NCBI RefSeq assembly: GCF_014904795.1
Contig: NZ_JACZFS010000051.1
Span: 1 to 64,000, forward strand
Length of the DNA stretch: 64,000 bases
Source of the DNA: Nisaea nitritireducens
GTDB lineage: Bacteria; Pseudomonadota; Alphaproteobacteria; Thalassobaculales; Thalassobaculaceae
Direction: 5' to 3'
Below are positions 8,312 to 17,580 of the stretch, piece by piece. Each line of letters starts with the position of its first letter. Positions within the stretch are counted from its first letter, which is position 1. Made by a program: the position numbers and the translations under genes. The notes beneath the pieces were generated by a model that was not told the DNA's origin, did no database searches, and saw only the letters and a list, made by a program, of their open reading frames with translations.

Positions 8312-9181
8312 TTAGTGCGCCATCAGTACCGGAATCCGCGCCGCGGTCAAAATATCGTCGGTAACACCGCCGAAGATAGACTCGCGGAGTCGGCTATGGC
8401 TATAGGCACCAAGAACCAGCAACTGGGCACCCGCCTCGCGCGCTTCCGCCTGAAGACGACCGGAAATGCTACCGGATGTGGCGTCAAAGCTTTTCGCTGT
8501 TGCATTGACCCCGTGCCAGCGCAGGGAGTCGACGAACGTTCCCAGATCTTCCTCTGTCAGGTCGTCATCGATTCCCGCCATCACGGCAACTTTTTCTGCG
8601 GTCACCAAAAGCGGCATGGCGTGCGCGACTGCCGCAGCCGCTTCCTTCGAAGCATTCCAGCCAATCGCGATCCCTTTGATTTCCGGCATCTCGACATCGT
8701 GCGGCACCACCAGCGTTGCCTTGCCGCTCTCCATCATGGCCGTCTCGGCGATCACCGCAGCATCCGAACCTTCACGTTCTGTCGGCGCGACCACACAGAT
8801 CGCGTCGACGGTCCGCGCCCGGCGCGAGATTACCCGGCCCGGCTCACCCACCAAGGTCTCGAACGAGACGGTAACTCCGTCCGTATCTGTCGGCTTCTCG
8901 ACCACCGGGAAATTGTTGGCTTCGCGCCAGCGATCAAATGCGGCAAGCGATGCGGCGCGAGACTCGTTCGCTGCATTTTCCGCCTGCTCAATGATCGACT
9001 CAATCATCGACGCGCTCATGCCCATACCGATCTGCGGCACCAGCACTTCCCGGGGGTCGCGGTGAATGTGAGCAACAAAGACGTGTGCGCCATGCAGAGC
9101 CGCGAGAGAGCGCGCAGCGTTTAGGATAGCTGTGTCTGCCTCGTTGCCGAGCACAGGAGCGAGAACCGTTTTCAAAGACAT
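8312..9181 (-). CDS. Universal stress protein, tandem Usp domains
   Basis: A 289-residue cytoplasmic protein made of two Usp domains (about residues 3-150 and 155-289). The second ends with the G-x2-x-x9-G pattern seen as LGAYSHSRLRESIFGGVTDDIL followed by ARIPVLMAH, typical of nucleotide-binding Usp proteins. Such proteins support survival under energy or oxygen limitation. A perfect TTGAC-N4-GTCAA palindrome is centred 70 bases upstream of its ATG, which fits control by an FNR/FixK-type regulator. The small hypothetical gene downstream may be co-transcribed. Confidence 0.9.
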   Translation of the reverse strand: MSLKTVLAPVLGNEADTAILNAARSLAALHGAHVFVAHIHRDPREVLVPQIGMGMSASMIESIIEQAENAANESRAASLAAFDRWREANNFPVVEKPTDTDGVTVSFETLVGEPGRVISRRARTVDAICVVAPTEREGSDAAVIAETAMMESGKATLVVPHDVEMPEIKGIAIGWNASKEAAAAVAHAMPLLVTAEKVAVMAGIDDDLTEEDLGTFVDSLRWHGVNATAKSFDATSGSISGRLQAEAREAGAQLLVLGAYSHSRLRESIFGGVTDDILTAARIPVLMAH

Positions 9182-9244
9182 GGAGCACCTCGGTGTAAAT
9201 GCGTTTCGTTCGTTAACCTTATCGGGAGCGAGGATGCCCTCACA

Positions 9245-9258
9245 TTGACCTAGGTCAA
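9245..9258 (-). promoter_or_regulatory. FNR/FixK-type binding site upstream of the universal stress gene
   Basis: TTGACCTAGGTCAA is a perfect 14-base palindrome and matches the FNR/FixK consensus TTGAY-N4-RTCAA. Its centre is 70 bases before the start codon of the universal stress gene, so a transcription start near 9210 would place it at the usual activating position around -41.5. The other nearby gene, pdxH, reads away from it. Confidence 0.75.
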
Positions 9259-9320
9259 AACTTTAAAATCAATCCGCCAGTTCCTCGCTACAGAATCATT
9301 CCGTGCGACCCGCACCCGGC

Positions 9321-9917
9321 TCAGGGATAGAGCCGGTCCACAGTCCAGGCTTCGCTTTCGCTTGCGCGGCTGAAACGGAACCGGTCATGCAGCCTGAATT
9401 CGCCGTCCTGCCAGAACTCGATGGCAAGCGGCGTCAGGCGCCAGCCCGACCAGTATGGCGGACGCGGCACGGATTCACCGGGATATTTCCGGTCAGCATT
9501 CTCGACCGCCTCCATCAGGGCTGGACGATCTGCCAGCGGGCGCGATTGCTGCGACGCCCAGGCGCCGACGCGGCTTCCGCGCGGCCGCGAATTGAAATAG
9601 GCATCGGCCTCTTCATCCGTAACCCGCGTCACCGGTCCTGTAATCCGGACCTGCCGGCGGACGGACTTCCAGTGGAAACAAAGGGCGACGAACGGATTGG
9701 CCCCAATCTCCCGGCCCTTCTGGCTTTCCATATTGGAGTAGAAAACGAACCCCTGCTCATCGAACCCTTTCAGGAGCAGAATCCGCGCAGACGGGCGGCC
9801 ATCCGCATCGGCGGTCGCCACGGTCATGGCATTTGCATCGTTCGGCTCGGTTTCGGACGCCGCCTGAAGCCAGCCGTCAAAAAGCTCAAAAGGATTGTCT
9901 GTATCGGGTTCGAACAT
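9321..9917 (-). CDS. pdxH: Pyridoxamine/pyridoxine 5'-phosphate oxidase
   Basis: A 198-residue FMN enzyme that makes pyridoxal 5'-phosphate from the pyridoxine or pyridoxamine phosphates, the last step of vitamin B6 synthesis and salvage. Family landmarks are ARILLLKGFDEQGFVFYSN, SQKGREIGANPFVALCFHW, SRPRGSRVGAWASQQSRPL and the C-terminal HDRFRFSRASESEAWTVDRLYP. Length is near the usual 200-220. It lies alone, divergent from the lipoprotein gene to its right. Confidence 0.96.
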   Translation of the reverse strand: MFEPDTDNPFELFDGWLQAASETEPNDANAMTVATADADGRPSARILLLKGFDEQGFVFYSNMESQKGREIGANPFVALCFHWKSVRRQVRITGPVTRVTDEEADAYFNSRPRGSRVGAWASQQSRPLADRPALMEAVENADRKYPGESVPRPPYWSGWRLTPLAIEFWQDGEFRLHDRFRFSRASESEAWTVDRLYP

Positions 9918-10194
9918 GCTTGGGCCTCACTCGGAAGGTGGGGAATCACACAGGAATCTGCATCTCCGGCCTTTTCATTGCTTCATTCATCGCCAAATAT
10001 GAGCCGGAGACTATTCATCACTAGCGAGCGTCAGCGTGGCCTGTCCAGCGCTGTAAAGTCGCAGGCACAATTATGCGGCGCCCCGCTAGAATGTCGTCAG
10101 GAACTTTTATGTGCGACAGACGTTCCTCGTGAGCGACGGATTTCATGGCCCCGGACGTTATCTCTTCGGGCCGATGTCATTGAAGGGACCAGAA

Positions 10195-10674
10195 ATGAAA
10201 ACTCCAGCCGTACTCGTTGTTACCGCCGCCCTGACGCTCGGGGCTTGCGCGAACGACGGACAACAACTCGGTGCCAAGCAGACCGCTGGCGGTTTGTTCG
10301 GTGCTGTCGGCGGCGCTATCGCCGGCTCGCAGATCGGCGGGGGCAAGGGTACTGTCGCAGCTGTGGCCATTGGCACCCTGCTTGGCGCCTTCATTGGCAG
10401 CGAAATCGGCAAGTCGCTCGACAATGCCGACAAGGCCGCGATGGCGCAGACCACGCACAACGCGCTGGAAACCCAAAAGGTCGGCACGACCTCTACCTGG
10501 CAAAACCCGGACAGCGGTCACTCCGGCACCGTGACCCCGACCAAGACCTATCAAGCTCCTTCCGGACAGTATTGCCGCGAATATACCCAGACGGTGAATA
10601 TCGGCGGACAGACCGAAGAAGCTTATGGCAAAGCCTGCCGTCAGCCGGACGGCACCTGGAAAATCCAGAACTAG
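10195..10674 (+). CDS. 17 kDa surface-antigen-like glycine-zipper lipoprotein
   Basis: A 159-residue outer-membrane lipoprotein candidate. The ATG at 10195 gives a signal peptide ending in the lipobox LTLGAC (Cys about residue 17). A glycine-zipper segment follows (GGLFGAVGGAIAGSQIGGG to GTLLGAFIGSEIG), then a C-terminal domain with two Cys around YCREYTQTV and GKACRQPDGTW. This is the pattern of the Rickettsia 17 kDa antigen/RT0821 family found throughout alphaproteobacteria. Function is structural or unknown. A likely terminator follows. Confidence 0.9.
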   Translation: MKTPAVLVVTAALTLGACANDGQQLGAKQTAGGLFGAVGGAIAGSQIGGGKGTVAAVAIGTLLGAFIGSEIGKSLDNADKAAMAQTTHNALETQKVGTTSTWQNPDSGHSGTVTPTKTYQAPSGQYCREYTQTVNIGGQTEEAYGKACRQPDGTWKIQN

Positions 10675-10700
10675 GCAGCGGCCTTCGGCTCTGCAATGAT

Positions 10701-10740
10701 CGGACCGGACGGATTTTTGCCTCCGGTCCGCTTGCTTTTT
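10701..10740 (+). terminator. Rho-independent terminator candidate after the lipoprotein gene
   Basis: Perfect 9-base arms CGGACCGGA (10701-10709) and TCCGGTCCG (10722-10730) enclose a 12-base loop and are followed by CTTGCTTTTT. It lies 27 bases after the lipoprotein stop codon and before the DnaJ-like gene. Confidence 0.7.
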
Positions 10741-10757
10741 CCATATACTCCCGAGCC

Positions 10758-11705
10758 ATGAGCGATCCTTACAAGATATTGGGTGTAAAACCCAACTCCT
10801 CGCAGGACGAGATCAAGAAAGCGTACCGTACGCTGGCGAAGAAGCTGCATCCCGATCTCAATCCAGGCGACACCAAAATCGAGCAGCAGTTCAAGGAAGT
10901 CACGGCGGCTTACGACCTGCTGTCGGATGTGACAAAACGCGCCAAATACGATCGCGGCGGGATGAATGCGGCGGCTGGTGCCGGCGCGGGTCCCTCGGCC
11001 AAGGCCGCTGGCGGGTTCTGGAAGGCCTGGACATCGGCCCGGAAGAAACAGCCCGGCGGCTTCTCCGACATGTTCGACGATGACGATGCGGACATGTTCG
11101 ACGACATCCTGCGCCGGCATGGGCAGGCTGGCGGCGGGTCCGGCCAGGGCGGCAACGCCTATACGGTCGGGCCGGACGTCAATTACAAGCTCAAGGTCAG
11201 CTTCACCGAAGCTGCCGCCGGCGGCACCAAACGTGTCACGCTGTCAGACGGCAAGACACTCGACCTCAAAATCCCGCCCGCGACGGAGAGCGGTAAGACC
11301 CTCCGCCTGAAAGGCCAGGGCCGCAAGGGCAGCAACAGCGGCCCCGCCGGGGATGCCTTTGTCGAGATCACCGTCGAGCCACATGACTATTTCCACCGCG
11401 ACGGTCAGAACATCAAAGTGGAGATGCCGGTCACGCTTTACGAAGCTGTCCTCGGCGGCACCATCACCGTGCCGACGGTTCAGGGCAATGTCTCGCTGAA
11501 GATCCCCCCGAAATCAAACACCGGCGCGACCCTGCGGCTAAAGGGCAAGGGCATTCCGGCAGTCGGAGGGAAGCCTGCGGGAGACCAGTTGGTGACACTG
11601 AAAGTGGTACTGCCGGACACCGAAGATCCCGATCTGATCAAGCTGATGCAGAAATGGGCCGAGGAAAAAGGCTACAACCCGCGCCATAAGATGCGCTTCA
11701 GCTGA
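10758..11705 (+). CDS. DnaJ-like co-chaperone (CbpA type, no zinc finger)
   Basis: A 315-residue Hsp40. The J domain occupies residues 1-70 with the HPD tripeptide in AKKLHPDLNPGD. A Gly/Ala/Asp-rich linker follows (about 75-140), then the two beta-barrel substrate-binding domains of DnaJ-C (VSFTEAAAGGTKRV, LYEAVLGGTITVPT). The Cys-rich zinc-finger repeats of true DnaJ are absent, as in CbpA. It should stimulate DnaK ATPase and deliver substrates. The ATG at 10758 is the start; a longer upstream reading frame covers pdxH antisense and is not credible. Confidence 0.93.
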   Translation: MSDPYKILGVKPNSSQDEIKKAYRTLAKKLHPDLNPGDTKIEQQFKEVTAAYDLLSDVTKRAKYDRGGMNAAAGAGAGPSAKAAGGFWKAWTSARKKQPGGFSDMFDDDDADMFDDILRRHGQAGGGSGQGGNAYTVGPDVNYKLKVSFTEAAAGGTKRVTLSDGKTLDLKIPPATESGKTLRLKGQGRKGSNSGPAGDAFVEITVEPHDYFHRDGQNIKVEMPVTLYEAVLGGTITVPTVQGNVSLKIPPKSNTGATLRLKGKGIPAVGGKPAGDQLVTLKVVLPDTEDPDLIKLMQKWAEEKGYNPRHKMRFS

Positions 11706-11774
11706 CCGGCTGAGGAGCGAGCGACCCACGCATCACACTCGGCCATACAGTCATCGCAACGAAATAGCCGGACG

Positions 11775-13100
11775 CTATTCCGCGACCGCCGGTATTTTTG
11801 GCAGCTCCCTGACGCCGCCTTTCTCACCGGTGAGACCATCCAAGATATCCGCCGCCGGACGGGACAAGGTCTCGCGCTCTGATTTAGACAGGGCGTCGAT
11901 TACGGCGGTGATGGAGGCTGGATCCTCGCTCTCGCCCGGTGCCTCCGCATCTACCGCACAGCCTAGTCCCCGATAGAGATCGTAGAGGCTAAAGCGGGCC
12001 GGATCGCGGGCCAGGACAAAGCGTCCGTCCTCAATCCGGGCAACAAACTCGGCGGCGATCAACCGTTCCAGGACCTGCCCGACCGCATCCGCGGAAGCCA
12101 CATCGTCCAACGCCGCCTGTTCCATCGGCCCCGCCTTCTCCCGTATGGCCGCAAGAGTCGAAAGGGCAACGGAGAAGAGACGAGCCGGCCCGAGCTCGGG
12201 TGCCGCATCGAGCTGGCGAGAGTGCCACCAGTCTGGGAAGGACGCGGCGAACACCGCGCCCAGAAGGATCACCGTCCAGGAGAAATAGACCCAGACCAGA
12301 AAGATCGGGATCACGGCCATGGCGCCGTAGATCGTCTGAAAGGTCGGAAACGCGGTCAGATACCAGCCGAAACCGAGCTTCAGAATTTCGAACGCCGTAC
12401 CGGAGAGACAGCCGCCGATCAGCGCATCCCGCCAGGCGACCGAACGGTTCGGCACGATCATGAAGAGCAGCGTGAACCCGACACTCTGCAGGATGATCGC
12501 AATGACATGATTGCGGACATCGCCGCCGACATTGAGCGATTCCGCGTCCAGCCCGACATCCATCCAGGTCTGCCGCAACACGCCGAATGCATCGCTGGTG
12601 GTGGAAAGGATCAGTCCCATCAGGATCGGCCCGAGAGACAGAACCGCCCAGAAGATCAGGAATCGGATCAGCAGATGCCGCTGTCTCTCCACATGCCAGA
12701 TTGCATTGAAGGTCGATTCGATGGTCGCCAGCAACAGGATCGCGGAAACGGAAAGCCCGATGATGCCCGCCGCACCGAGTTTCGATGCGTTCTGCATGAA
12801 GCTGTTCAGATAAGACCGGACGGGGCCTGCAATCTCCGGCACCAGATTCTCGAAGATCGTCGCCTCGATGGCTGTCCGGGCCGTCTCGAAAGCCGGAAAC
12901 GCGGTGAAAATCGCGAAACCGATGGCCAGCAGCGGCACCAGTGCCAGCAATGTCGTGTAGGTCAGCGCGGCGGCCGCCTGCATGCCGCGGCCGCGATAGA
13001 ACCGCATCAGCGCAAAGCCGATATACTCCCCCAAATCAGCCACCACTGCAGCGGCGGCAAGAGTTTTCCAGCGGTCCAGTCGGTTGGCTTTTTTGCTCAT
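11775..13100 (-). CDS. YihY/BrkB-family inner-membrane protein
   Basis: A 441-residue protein with six hydrophobic segments in the first 290 residues. It has the family signature around AAAALTYTTLLALVPLLAI and WVYFSWTVILLGAVFAASF. The C-terminal 150 residues are soluble and include a winged-helix-like stretch (VGQVLERLIAAEFVARIEDGRFVLARD), a common extension in this family. The old annotation as ribonuclease BN is not supported for this family; the true role is unknown, possibly envelope or lipid transport. It is divergent from fabI. Confidence 0.9.
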   Translation of the reverse strand: MSKKANRLDRWKTLAAAAVVADLGEYIGFALMRFYRGRGMQAAAALTYTTLLALVPLLAIGFAIFTAFPAFETARTAIEATIFENLVPEIAGPVRSYLNSFMQNASKLGAAGIIGLSVSAILLLATIESTFNAIWHVERQRHLLIRFLIFWAVLSLGPILMGLILSTTSDAFGVLRQTWMDVGLDAESLNVGGDVRNHVIAIILQSVGFTLLFMIVPNRSVAWRDALIGGCLSGTAFEILKLGFGWYLTAFPTFQTIYGAMAVIPIFLVWVYFSWTVILLGAVFAASFPDWWHSRQLDAAPELGPARLFSVALSTLAAIREKAGPMEQAALDDVASADAVGQVLERLIAAEFVARIEDGRFVLARDPARFSLYDLYRGLGCAVDAEAPGESEDPASITAVIDALSKSERETLSRPAADILDGLTGEKGGVRELPKIPAVAE

Positions 13101-13280
13101 ATTGTCAGCCTATCACGAAAGCCTGTAGAAGAACGCGCGCCCGCTCCCGGACAGGATCGCGCGACGGCAGATTCCGCAGCCTTCAGGCCGTCGCATGCAG
13201 TTTGCCGCACGCGGCCTTTAGTGTAGGATCGCGCGAATCATACGTAATCTTTTACGACAACCTGCGTCGCGAGGCATCGA

Positions 13281-14093
13281 ATGACTGAACCAAGCCCGAT
13301 CATGAGTGGCAAACGGGGCCTTATCATGGGAGTCGCGAACGACCGCTCCATCGCTTGGGGCATCGCGAAAGCAGTTGCCGCGCAGGGCGCGGAACTCGCG
13401 TTCACCTTCCAGGGCGAGGCACTGCAGAAGCGGGTTGAACCGCTGGCCGCACAGCTTGGCTCCAACCTGGTGCTCCCCTGCGATGTCACCGATGACGCGA
13501 GCGTCACCAAGACTTTCGAGACGATCCGCGAGAAGTGGGGCAAGCTCGACTTTCTGGTCCATGCCATCGCTTATTCCGACAAGGAAGAGCTGAAGGGCAA
13601 ATACGTCAACACGAGCAGGGACAACTTCCTCAAGACACTGGATATCTCCTGCTATTCTTTCACCCGGATCGCAAAAGAAGCGGCCGAGCTGATGACGGAC
13701 GGCGGCTCGCTGGTGACGCTGAGCTATTACGGCGCCGAACGGGTGATGCCGCATTACAACGTGATGGGTGTTGCCAAGGCCGCGCTGGAAGCCAGCATCC
13801 GCTATCTGGCCGCCGATCTCGGAGGCGACAATATTCGGGTGAACGGCCTTTCCGCCGGCCCGATGAAGACGCTTGCCGCCTCCGGCATCGGCGATTTCCG
13901 CTACATCCTGAAATGGAACCAGTACAATTCGCCGCTGCGCCGTAACGTAACGCTGGAAGATGTCGGCGGGGCCGGCATGTACCTGCTGAGCGATCTCTCC
14001 GGTGGCGTCACCGGCGAAGTGCATCATGTCGATTGCGGCTACAACATCGTCGGCATGAAGGCGGTGGACGCGCCCGACATTTCCACGGTCTGA
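13281..14093 (+). CDS. fabI: Enoyl-[acyl-carrier-protein] reductase (NADH)
   Basis: A 270-residue enzyme catalysing the last step of each fatty-acid elongation round. Landmarks are the N-terminal GVANDRSIAWGIAKAVAAQGA nucleotide-binding motif, VHAIAYSDKEEL, and the catalytic Tyr-x6-Lys in HYNVMGVAKAALE. Length is as expected for FabI. It is followed after 19 bases by aroC, an arrangement seen in many alphaproteobacteria, so the two are probably co-transcribed. FabI is the target of triclosan-type inhibitors. Confidence 0.96.
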   Translation: MTEPSPIMSGKRGLIMGVANDRSIAWGIAKAVAAQGAELAFTFQGEALQKRVEPLAAQLGSNLVLPCDVTDDASVTKTFETIREKWGKLDFLVHAIAYSDKEELKGKYVNTSRDNFLKTLDISCYSFTRIAKEAAELMTDGGSLVTLSYYGAERVMPHYNVMGVAKAALEASIRYLAADLGGDNIRVNGLSAGPMKTLAASGIGDFRYILKWNQYNSPLRRNVTLEDVGGAGMYLLSDLSGGVTGEVHHVDCGYNIVGMKAVDAPDISTV

Positions 14094-14112
14094 CCCGGGA
14101 CAAACAACGTAA

Positions 14113-15198
14113 ATGGCCAGCAATTCCTTCGGTGAGGTCTTCCGCTTCTCGACCTGGGGCGAAAGCCACGGACCCGCTATCGGCTGCGTTGTCGATGGCG
14201 TGCCGCCGCGACTGCCCGTGAGCGAGTCCGACATCCAGTTCTATCTGGACCGGCGCAAGCCAGGGCAGAACCGTTTCACCACCCAGCGCCAGGAGCCGGA
14301 TCAGGTAAAGATCCTGTCCGGCGTGTTCGAGGGCCAGACCACCGGCACTCCGATCGGATTGATGATCGAGAACACGGACCAGCGTTCAAAGGATTACGGG
14401 GACATCATGAGCCGGTTCCGGCCGGGTCATGCGGACTTCACCTACGAGGCCAAATATGGCATCCGCGACTATCGCGGCGGCGGACGCTCGTCCGCGCGGG
14501 AAACCGCGATGCGGGTGGCAGCCGGTGCCATCGCCCGCAAGATCATCAGCGCCCGGCTCGGCAATGCTTTCCATCTGCGCGGTGCGCTGGTGCAGGTCGG
14601 ACCGCACAAGGTGAACCGGGACAACTGGGACTGGGAAGAGGTCGAACGCAACCCGTTCTGGAGCCCGGACGCGAAAGCGGCGGAGACCTGGACGGACTAT
14701 CTCGACGGCGTGCGCAAATCAGGCTCTTCCGCCGGCGCGGTGATCGAGATCGTGGCTGAAGGCGTCCCCGCCGGACTGGGCGAGCCGGTCTACGGCAAGC
14801 TCGACAGCGATCTTGCGGCGGCAATGATGACCATCAACGCGGTCAAGGGCGTGGAAATCGGGGATGGCTTCGCCGCAGCCGAAATTCCCGGGCACGAGGC
14901 CGCGGACGAGATGAGGATGGACGGCGACAAGCCGGTCTTTCTCTCGAACCACGCGGGCGGTGTGCTCGGCGGAATCTCCTCCGGCCAGCCCGTCGTGGTG
15001 CGGTTCGCGGTGAAGCCGACCAGCTCCATCCTGACCCCGCGCCAATCCGTCGACAAGGATGGCAACGAGGTCGATGTGGTGACCAAGGGCCGGCATGATC
15101 CTTGTGTCGGCATCCGGGCCGTTCCGGTTGGCGAGGCTATGATGGCCTGCGTTCTGGCGGATCATCTGATGCGCCACGCTGCCCAATGCGGAAGCTGA
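14113..15198 (+). CDS. aroC: Chorismate synthase
   Basis: A 361-residue FMN-dependent enzyme making chorismate from EPSP, the final step of the shikimate pathway. It shows the family motifs [18 protein letters not shown] near the N-terminus, [20 protein letters not shown] in the middle and [17 protein letters not shown] toward the end, and [19 protein letters not shown]. Length is typical. It probably shares a transcript with fabI. Confidence 0.97.
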   Translation: MASNSFGEVFRFSTWGESHGPAIGCVVDGVPPRLPVSESDIQFYLDRRKPGQNRFTTQRQEPDQVKILSGVFEGQTTGTPIGLMIENTDQRSKDYGDIMSRFRPGHADFTYEAKYGIRDYRGGGRSSARETAMRVAAGAIARKIISARLGNAFHLRGALVQVGPHKVNRDNWDWEEVERNPFWSPDAKAAETWTDYLDGVRKSGSSAGAVIEIVAEGVPAGLGEPVYGKLDSDLAAAMMTINAVKGVEIGDGFAAAEIPGHEAADEMRMDGDKPVFLSNHAGGVLGGISSGQPVVVRFAVKPTSSILTPRQSVDKDGNEVDVVTKGRHDPCVGIRAVPVGEAMMACVLADHLMRHAAQCGS

Positions 15199-15291
15199 GC
15201 GGCAAAATTACTTCCCTGCCTTGGTAACGCCATCGTTTTGCTTTAGCGGAACTCCTATATGTAGAGGGGTAAATGAAGGGGTGTGGCCGCG

Positions 15292-17049
15292 ATGCTGAGA
15301 TTTCTGAAAGGGCTCCTGATCAGTTTCGGGGTTCTGTTTCTGGTTCTGATCGTCGGTGCTGTTGTCGGGCTGCGCTATGTGGCGAACCAATGGCAACCCG
15401 AGCCCCTGCCCGAGCATATGGTTCTGTCCCTCACGCTGAAGCCCGAGCTGCGCGAGACATCGGGCACATTTCCCTTCGAAAACGTCTTCAATACCGGCTC
15501 GCCTTCGCTACTGGATCTCGTGAACACGCTGAAAGCGGCAAGCGAGGATGAACGCGTCCAGGGCCTGTTCCTCGATCTTTCAGCCGCGCAGGTCCACCCG
15601 GCCGAAGCCCAGGAACTCAGAGCGGCCATCTCACGCTTTCGGGCCAGTGGCCGCTTCGTACAGGCCTATGCGGACAGCCTGGAAGGCAATGGCGGGATCT
15701 CGGCTTACCACCTCGCCACCGGTGCGGAGAGCATCGCACTGCAACCGTCAGGTTTGCTTGATATCCGCGGCATAAGCCTCACCACCCCGTTTTTCGGCGA
15801 GGCACTGGAAAAACTCGGGATCGAAGCCGATTTCCGCACCCGCCATGAATACAAGGGCGCCGCGGCCTCCATGACGAATGCGGCGTTCCCCGCGCCGGTC
15901 CGGCAGAACTACCGGCGGCTTGTTGATTCTCTCTATGCAGGGATCGCCGCCGATATCGCCACCGCCCGGCGGCTTTCTCCGTCTTCGGTCAACGGGCTGA
16001 TCGATACCGCTCCGCTGACGGCTGGCGAGGCCAAGAGCAACGGCCTGATCGATCAGTTGCTCTACCGTGACGAGGCGATCGACGCCGCCCAGGCAAAGGC
16101 GGGACGCGCCCGATTGGTTCCGCTCACCCGCTACAGTAACGATGCGGACACAGACGCCCCCCCGACACGGATCGCGGTGATCGCGGTCGACGGTCCAATC
16201 GTACGTGGCCGCACGTCGCTGTTTGCGCGCGACCGTCAGGCGGCTGCGCAGAATATCGTCGATGCCGTGGAAGACGCCCGGAAGGACCAACGGGTCAAGG
16301 CGATCATCCTTCGGGTCAGCAGCCCCGGCGGCAGCTACGTCGCATCGGACACTATTCTGCATGCACTGTCGGCGGCCCGCTCCGGCGGCCTGCCCGTCAT
16401 CGTGTCGATGAGCGACATGGCCGCATCCGGCGGATATTTCGTAGCGCTCGCGGCGGACCATGTCGTCGCCCACCCGAACACCATCACGGGCTCCATCGGA
16501 GTCGTCAGTGGCAAGCTGAACCTGTCCGGTTTTCTTGCCGAATACGGCATCCGGACCGACAGCGTCAGCGCCGGCCGCAATGCCGACATGTTCAGCATGA
16601 CGAAGCCTTTCAGCGCCGCTGAAAGCGCCCGGCTCGATGCTGTTCTCGATACCATTTACGAGGATTTCACCACCAAGGTCGCCGCTGCACGCCGGCTCGG
16701 CCCGGCGGAGATCGATGCCGCCGCACGCGGCCGGGTGTGGAGCGGTGAAGACGCCAAGCGTATCGGTCTTGTCGATGTGCTCGGCGGCTATGCGGAGGCC
16801 GAAGGGCTTGCCCGGGATGCCGCCGGGATCGCCCCGGAAACCCGCACTGCCCTGGTTGCCTATCCGGAACCGCGCCAGGATCTGGAGGCCTTTGTGACGG
16901 CAATTGAGGAAGGCGAGATTGGCGAAACCGCAAGCCGCCTAGACACGCTGTTAACTTTTATGCGGTATAGTGGAATCATAGAGTCCGTGCTGAACAGCAC
17001 CGGAGGCGGCCGTATCGACGCGACGGCACGCTCCATAAATGTCCGCTGA
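15292..17049 (+). CDS. sppA: Signal peptide peptidase SppA, long (67 kDa) type
   Basis: A 585-residue membrane-anchored serine protease that degrades cleaved signal peptides. An N-terminal membrane segment (about residues 5-28) is followed by two S49 domains. The catalytic Lys is expected in RHEYKGAAASMTNAAF in the first domain and the Ser in SDMAASGGYFVALAADHVVA in the second, as in the E. coli long form. I prefer the ATG at 15292, with GAAGGGG 10 bases upstream; a GTG at 15283 is also in frame. The next gene starts 10 bases after its stop. Confidence 0.94.
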   Translation: MLRFLKGLLISFGVLFLVLIVGAVVGLRYVANQWQPEPLPEHMVLSLTLKPELRETSGTFPFENVFNTGSPSLLDLVNTLKAASEDERVQGLFLDLSAAQVHPAEAQELRAAISRFRASGRFVQAYADSLEGNGGISAYHLATGAESIALQPSGLLDIRGISLTTPFFGEALEKLGIEADFRTRHEYKGAAASMTNAAFPAPVRQNYRRLVDSLYAGIAADIATARRLSPSSVNGLIDTAPLTAGEAKSNGLIDQLLYRDEAIDAAQAKAGRARLVPLTRYSNDADTDAPPTRIAVIAVDGPIVRGRTSLFARDRQAAAQNIVDAVEDARKDQRVKAIILRVSSPGGSYVASDTILHALSAARSGGLPVIVSMSDMAASGGYFVALAADHVVAHPNTITGSIGVVSGKLNLSGFLAEYGIRTDSVSAGRNADMFSMTKPFSAAESARLDAVLDTIYEDFTTKVAAARRLGPAEIDAAARGRVWSGEDAKRIGLVDVLGGYAEAEGLARDAAGIAPETRTALVAYPEPRQDLEAFVTAIEEGEIGETASRLDTLLTFMRYSGIIESVLNSTGGGRIDATARSINVR

Positions 17050-17059
17050 GGAGAATCCG

Positions 17060-17542
17060 ATGTCGCGACTTTTGCCTGTATTCGGGCTGGCTATTTTGCT
17101 TGCAATGGGTCACGCCCCCAACGCGCTGGCCGCCAGCGAAGGTGACGAAGCGAACGCAAAGGTCGAGGCTGAGCGCCTACAGAAGGACAAGGACCAGCGT
17201 AAAAAGGACAAAAAGTTCAATCGCGACATCACCTACCGGCATGCCATCGGGCCGGACGTGCTGCCATTGGGTCCGTTTACGATCTCGCTCTATATCGACG
17301 GCCGCCTGACGGAACACAGGCTCAAAGTCGCCCTCCAGGCCATCGACACGGCAAAGAAAAGCGAGCTTGAGGCCGCCAAGACGCAGCTCTACGGGATCGT
17401 CTATCCGCTCTGCCTGAAGCTGTTCGAGAAGGGCCGGCCGTCCTCGTCCGACATTCTCGCCTTCAAGGCGCAGGTGCAGAAGAACGTGTCGACCCGGTTC
17501 AAGGACAGCCTGAAGGGCGTCTATATCGAGTCGGTGCTCTAA
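17060..17542 (+). CDS. Secreted small protein with FliL-like C-terminal pattern (tentative)
   Basis: A 160-residue protein with a signal peptide (cleavage near ALAAS, residue 24), a charged Lys/Asp/Glu-rich segment (residues 28-52) and a C-terminal domain from LPLGPFTISLYIDGRLTEH to GVYIESVL. The strand-helix-strand pattern, with a long helix ending in a strand, resembles the periplasmic domain of FliL or a small stomatin-like fold, but there is no N-terminal transmembrane anchor beyond the signal peptide and no flagellar gene nearby. It starts 10 bases after sppA with TGAGGAGAA as ribosome site, so it is likely co-transcribed. Confidence 0.7.
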   Translation: MSRLLPVFGLAILLAMGHAPNALAASEGDEANAKVEAERLQKDKDQRKKDKKFNRDITYRHAIGPDVLPLGPFTISLYIDGRLTEHRLKVALQAIDTAKKSELEAAKTQLYGIVYPLCLKLFEKGRPSSSDILAFKAQVQKNVSTRFKDSLKGVYIESVL

Positions 17543-17580
17543 AAACCCTCAAAGGGATCAGAGCGCTTTCGCCTGATCCC
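17541..17580 (-). terminator. Possible terminator of the acyl-CoA ligase gene
   Basis: Reading leftward, perfect 8-base arms GGGATCAG/CTGATCCC (17573-17580 and 17554-17561) overlap the end of the ligase gene and are followed by TTTGAGGGTTTTTA. A second tiny stem CCC-GGG precedes the T-run. The hairpin is unusually wide-looped (11 bases), so confidence is modest. Confidence 0.35.

Noticed and set aside
9303-10757. A very long rightward frame running into the DnaJ-like gene
   Set aside because: The upstream 485 codons are antisense to pdxH and read through the lipoprotein gene in another frame; the J domain begins cleanly at the ATG at 10758.
17060-17542. Firm assignment of the small secreted protein as flagellar FliL
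   Set aside because: Only the strand-helix-strand pattern fits; there is no membrane anchor after the signal peptide and no flagellar neighbour.
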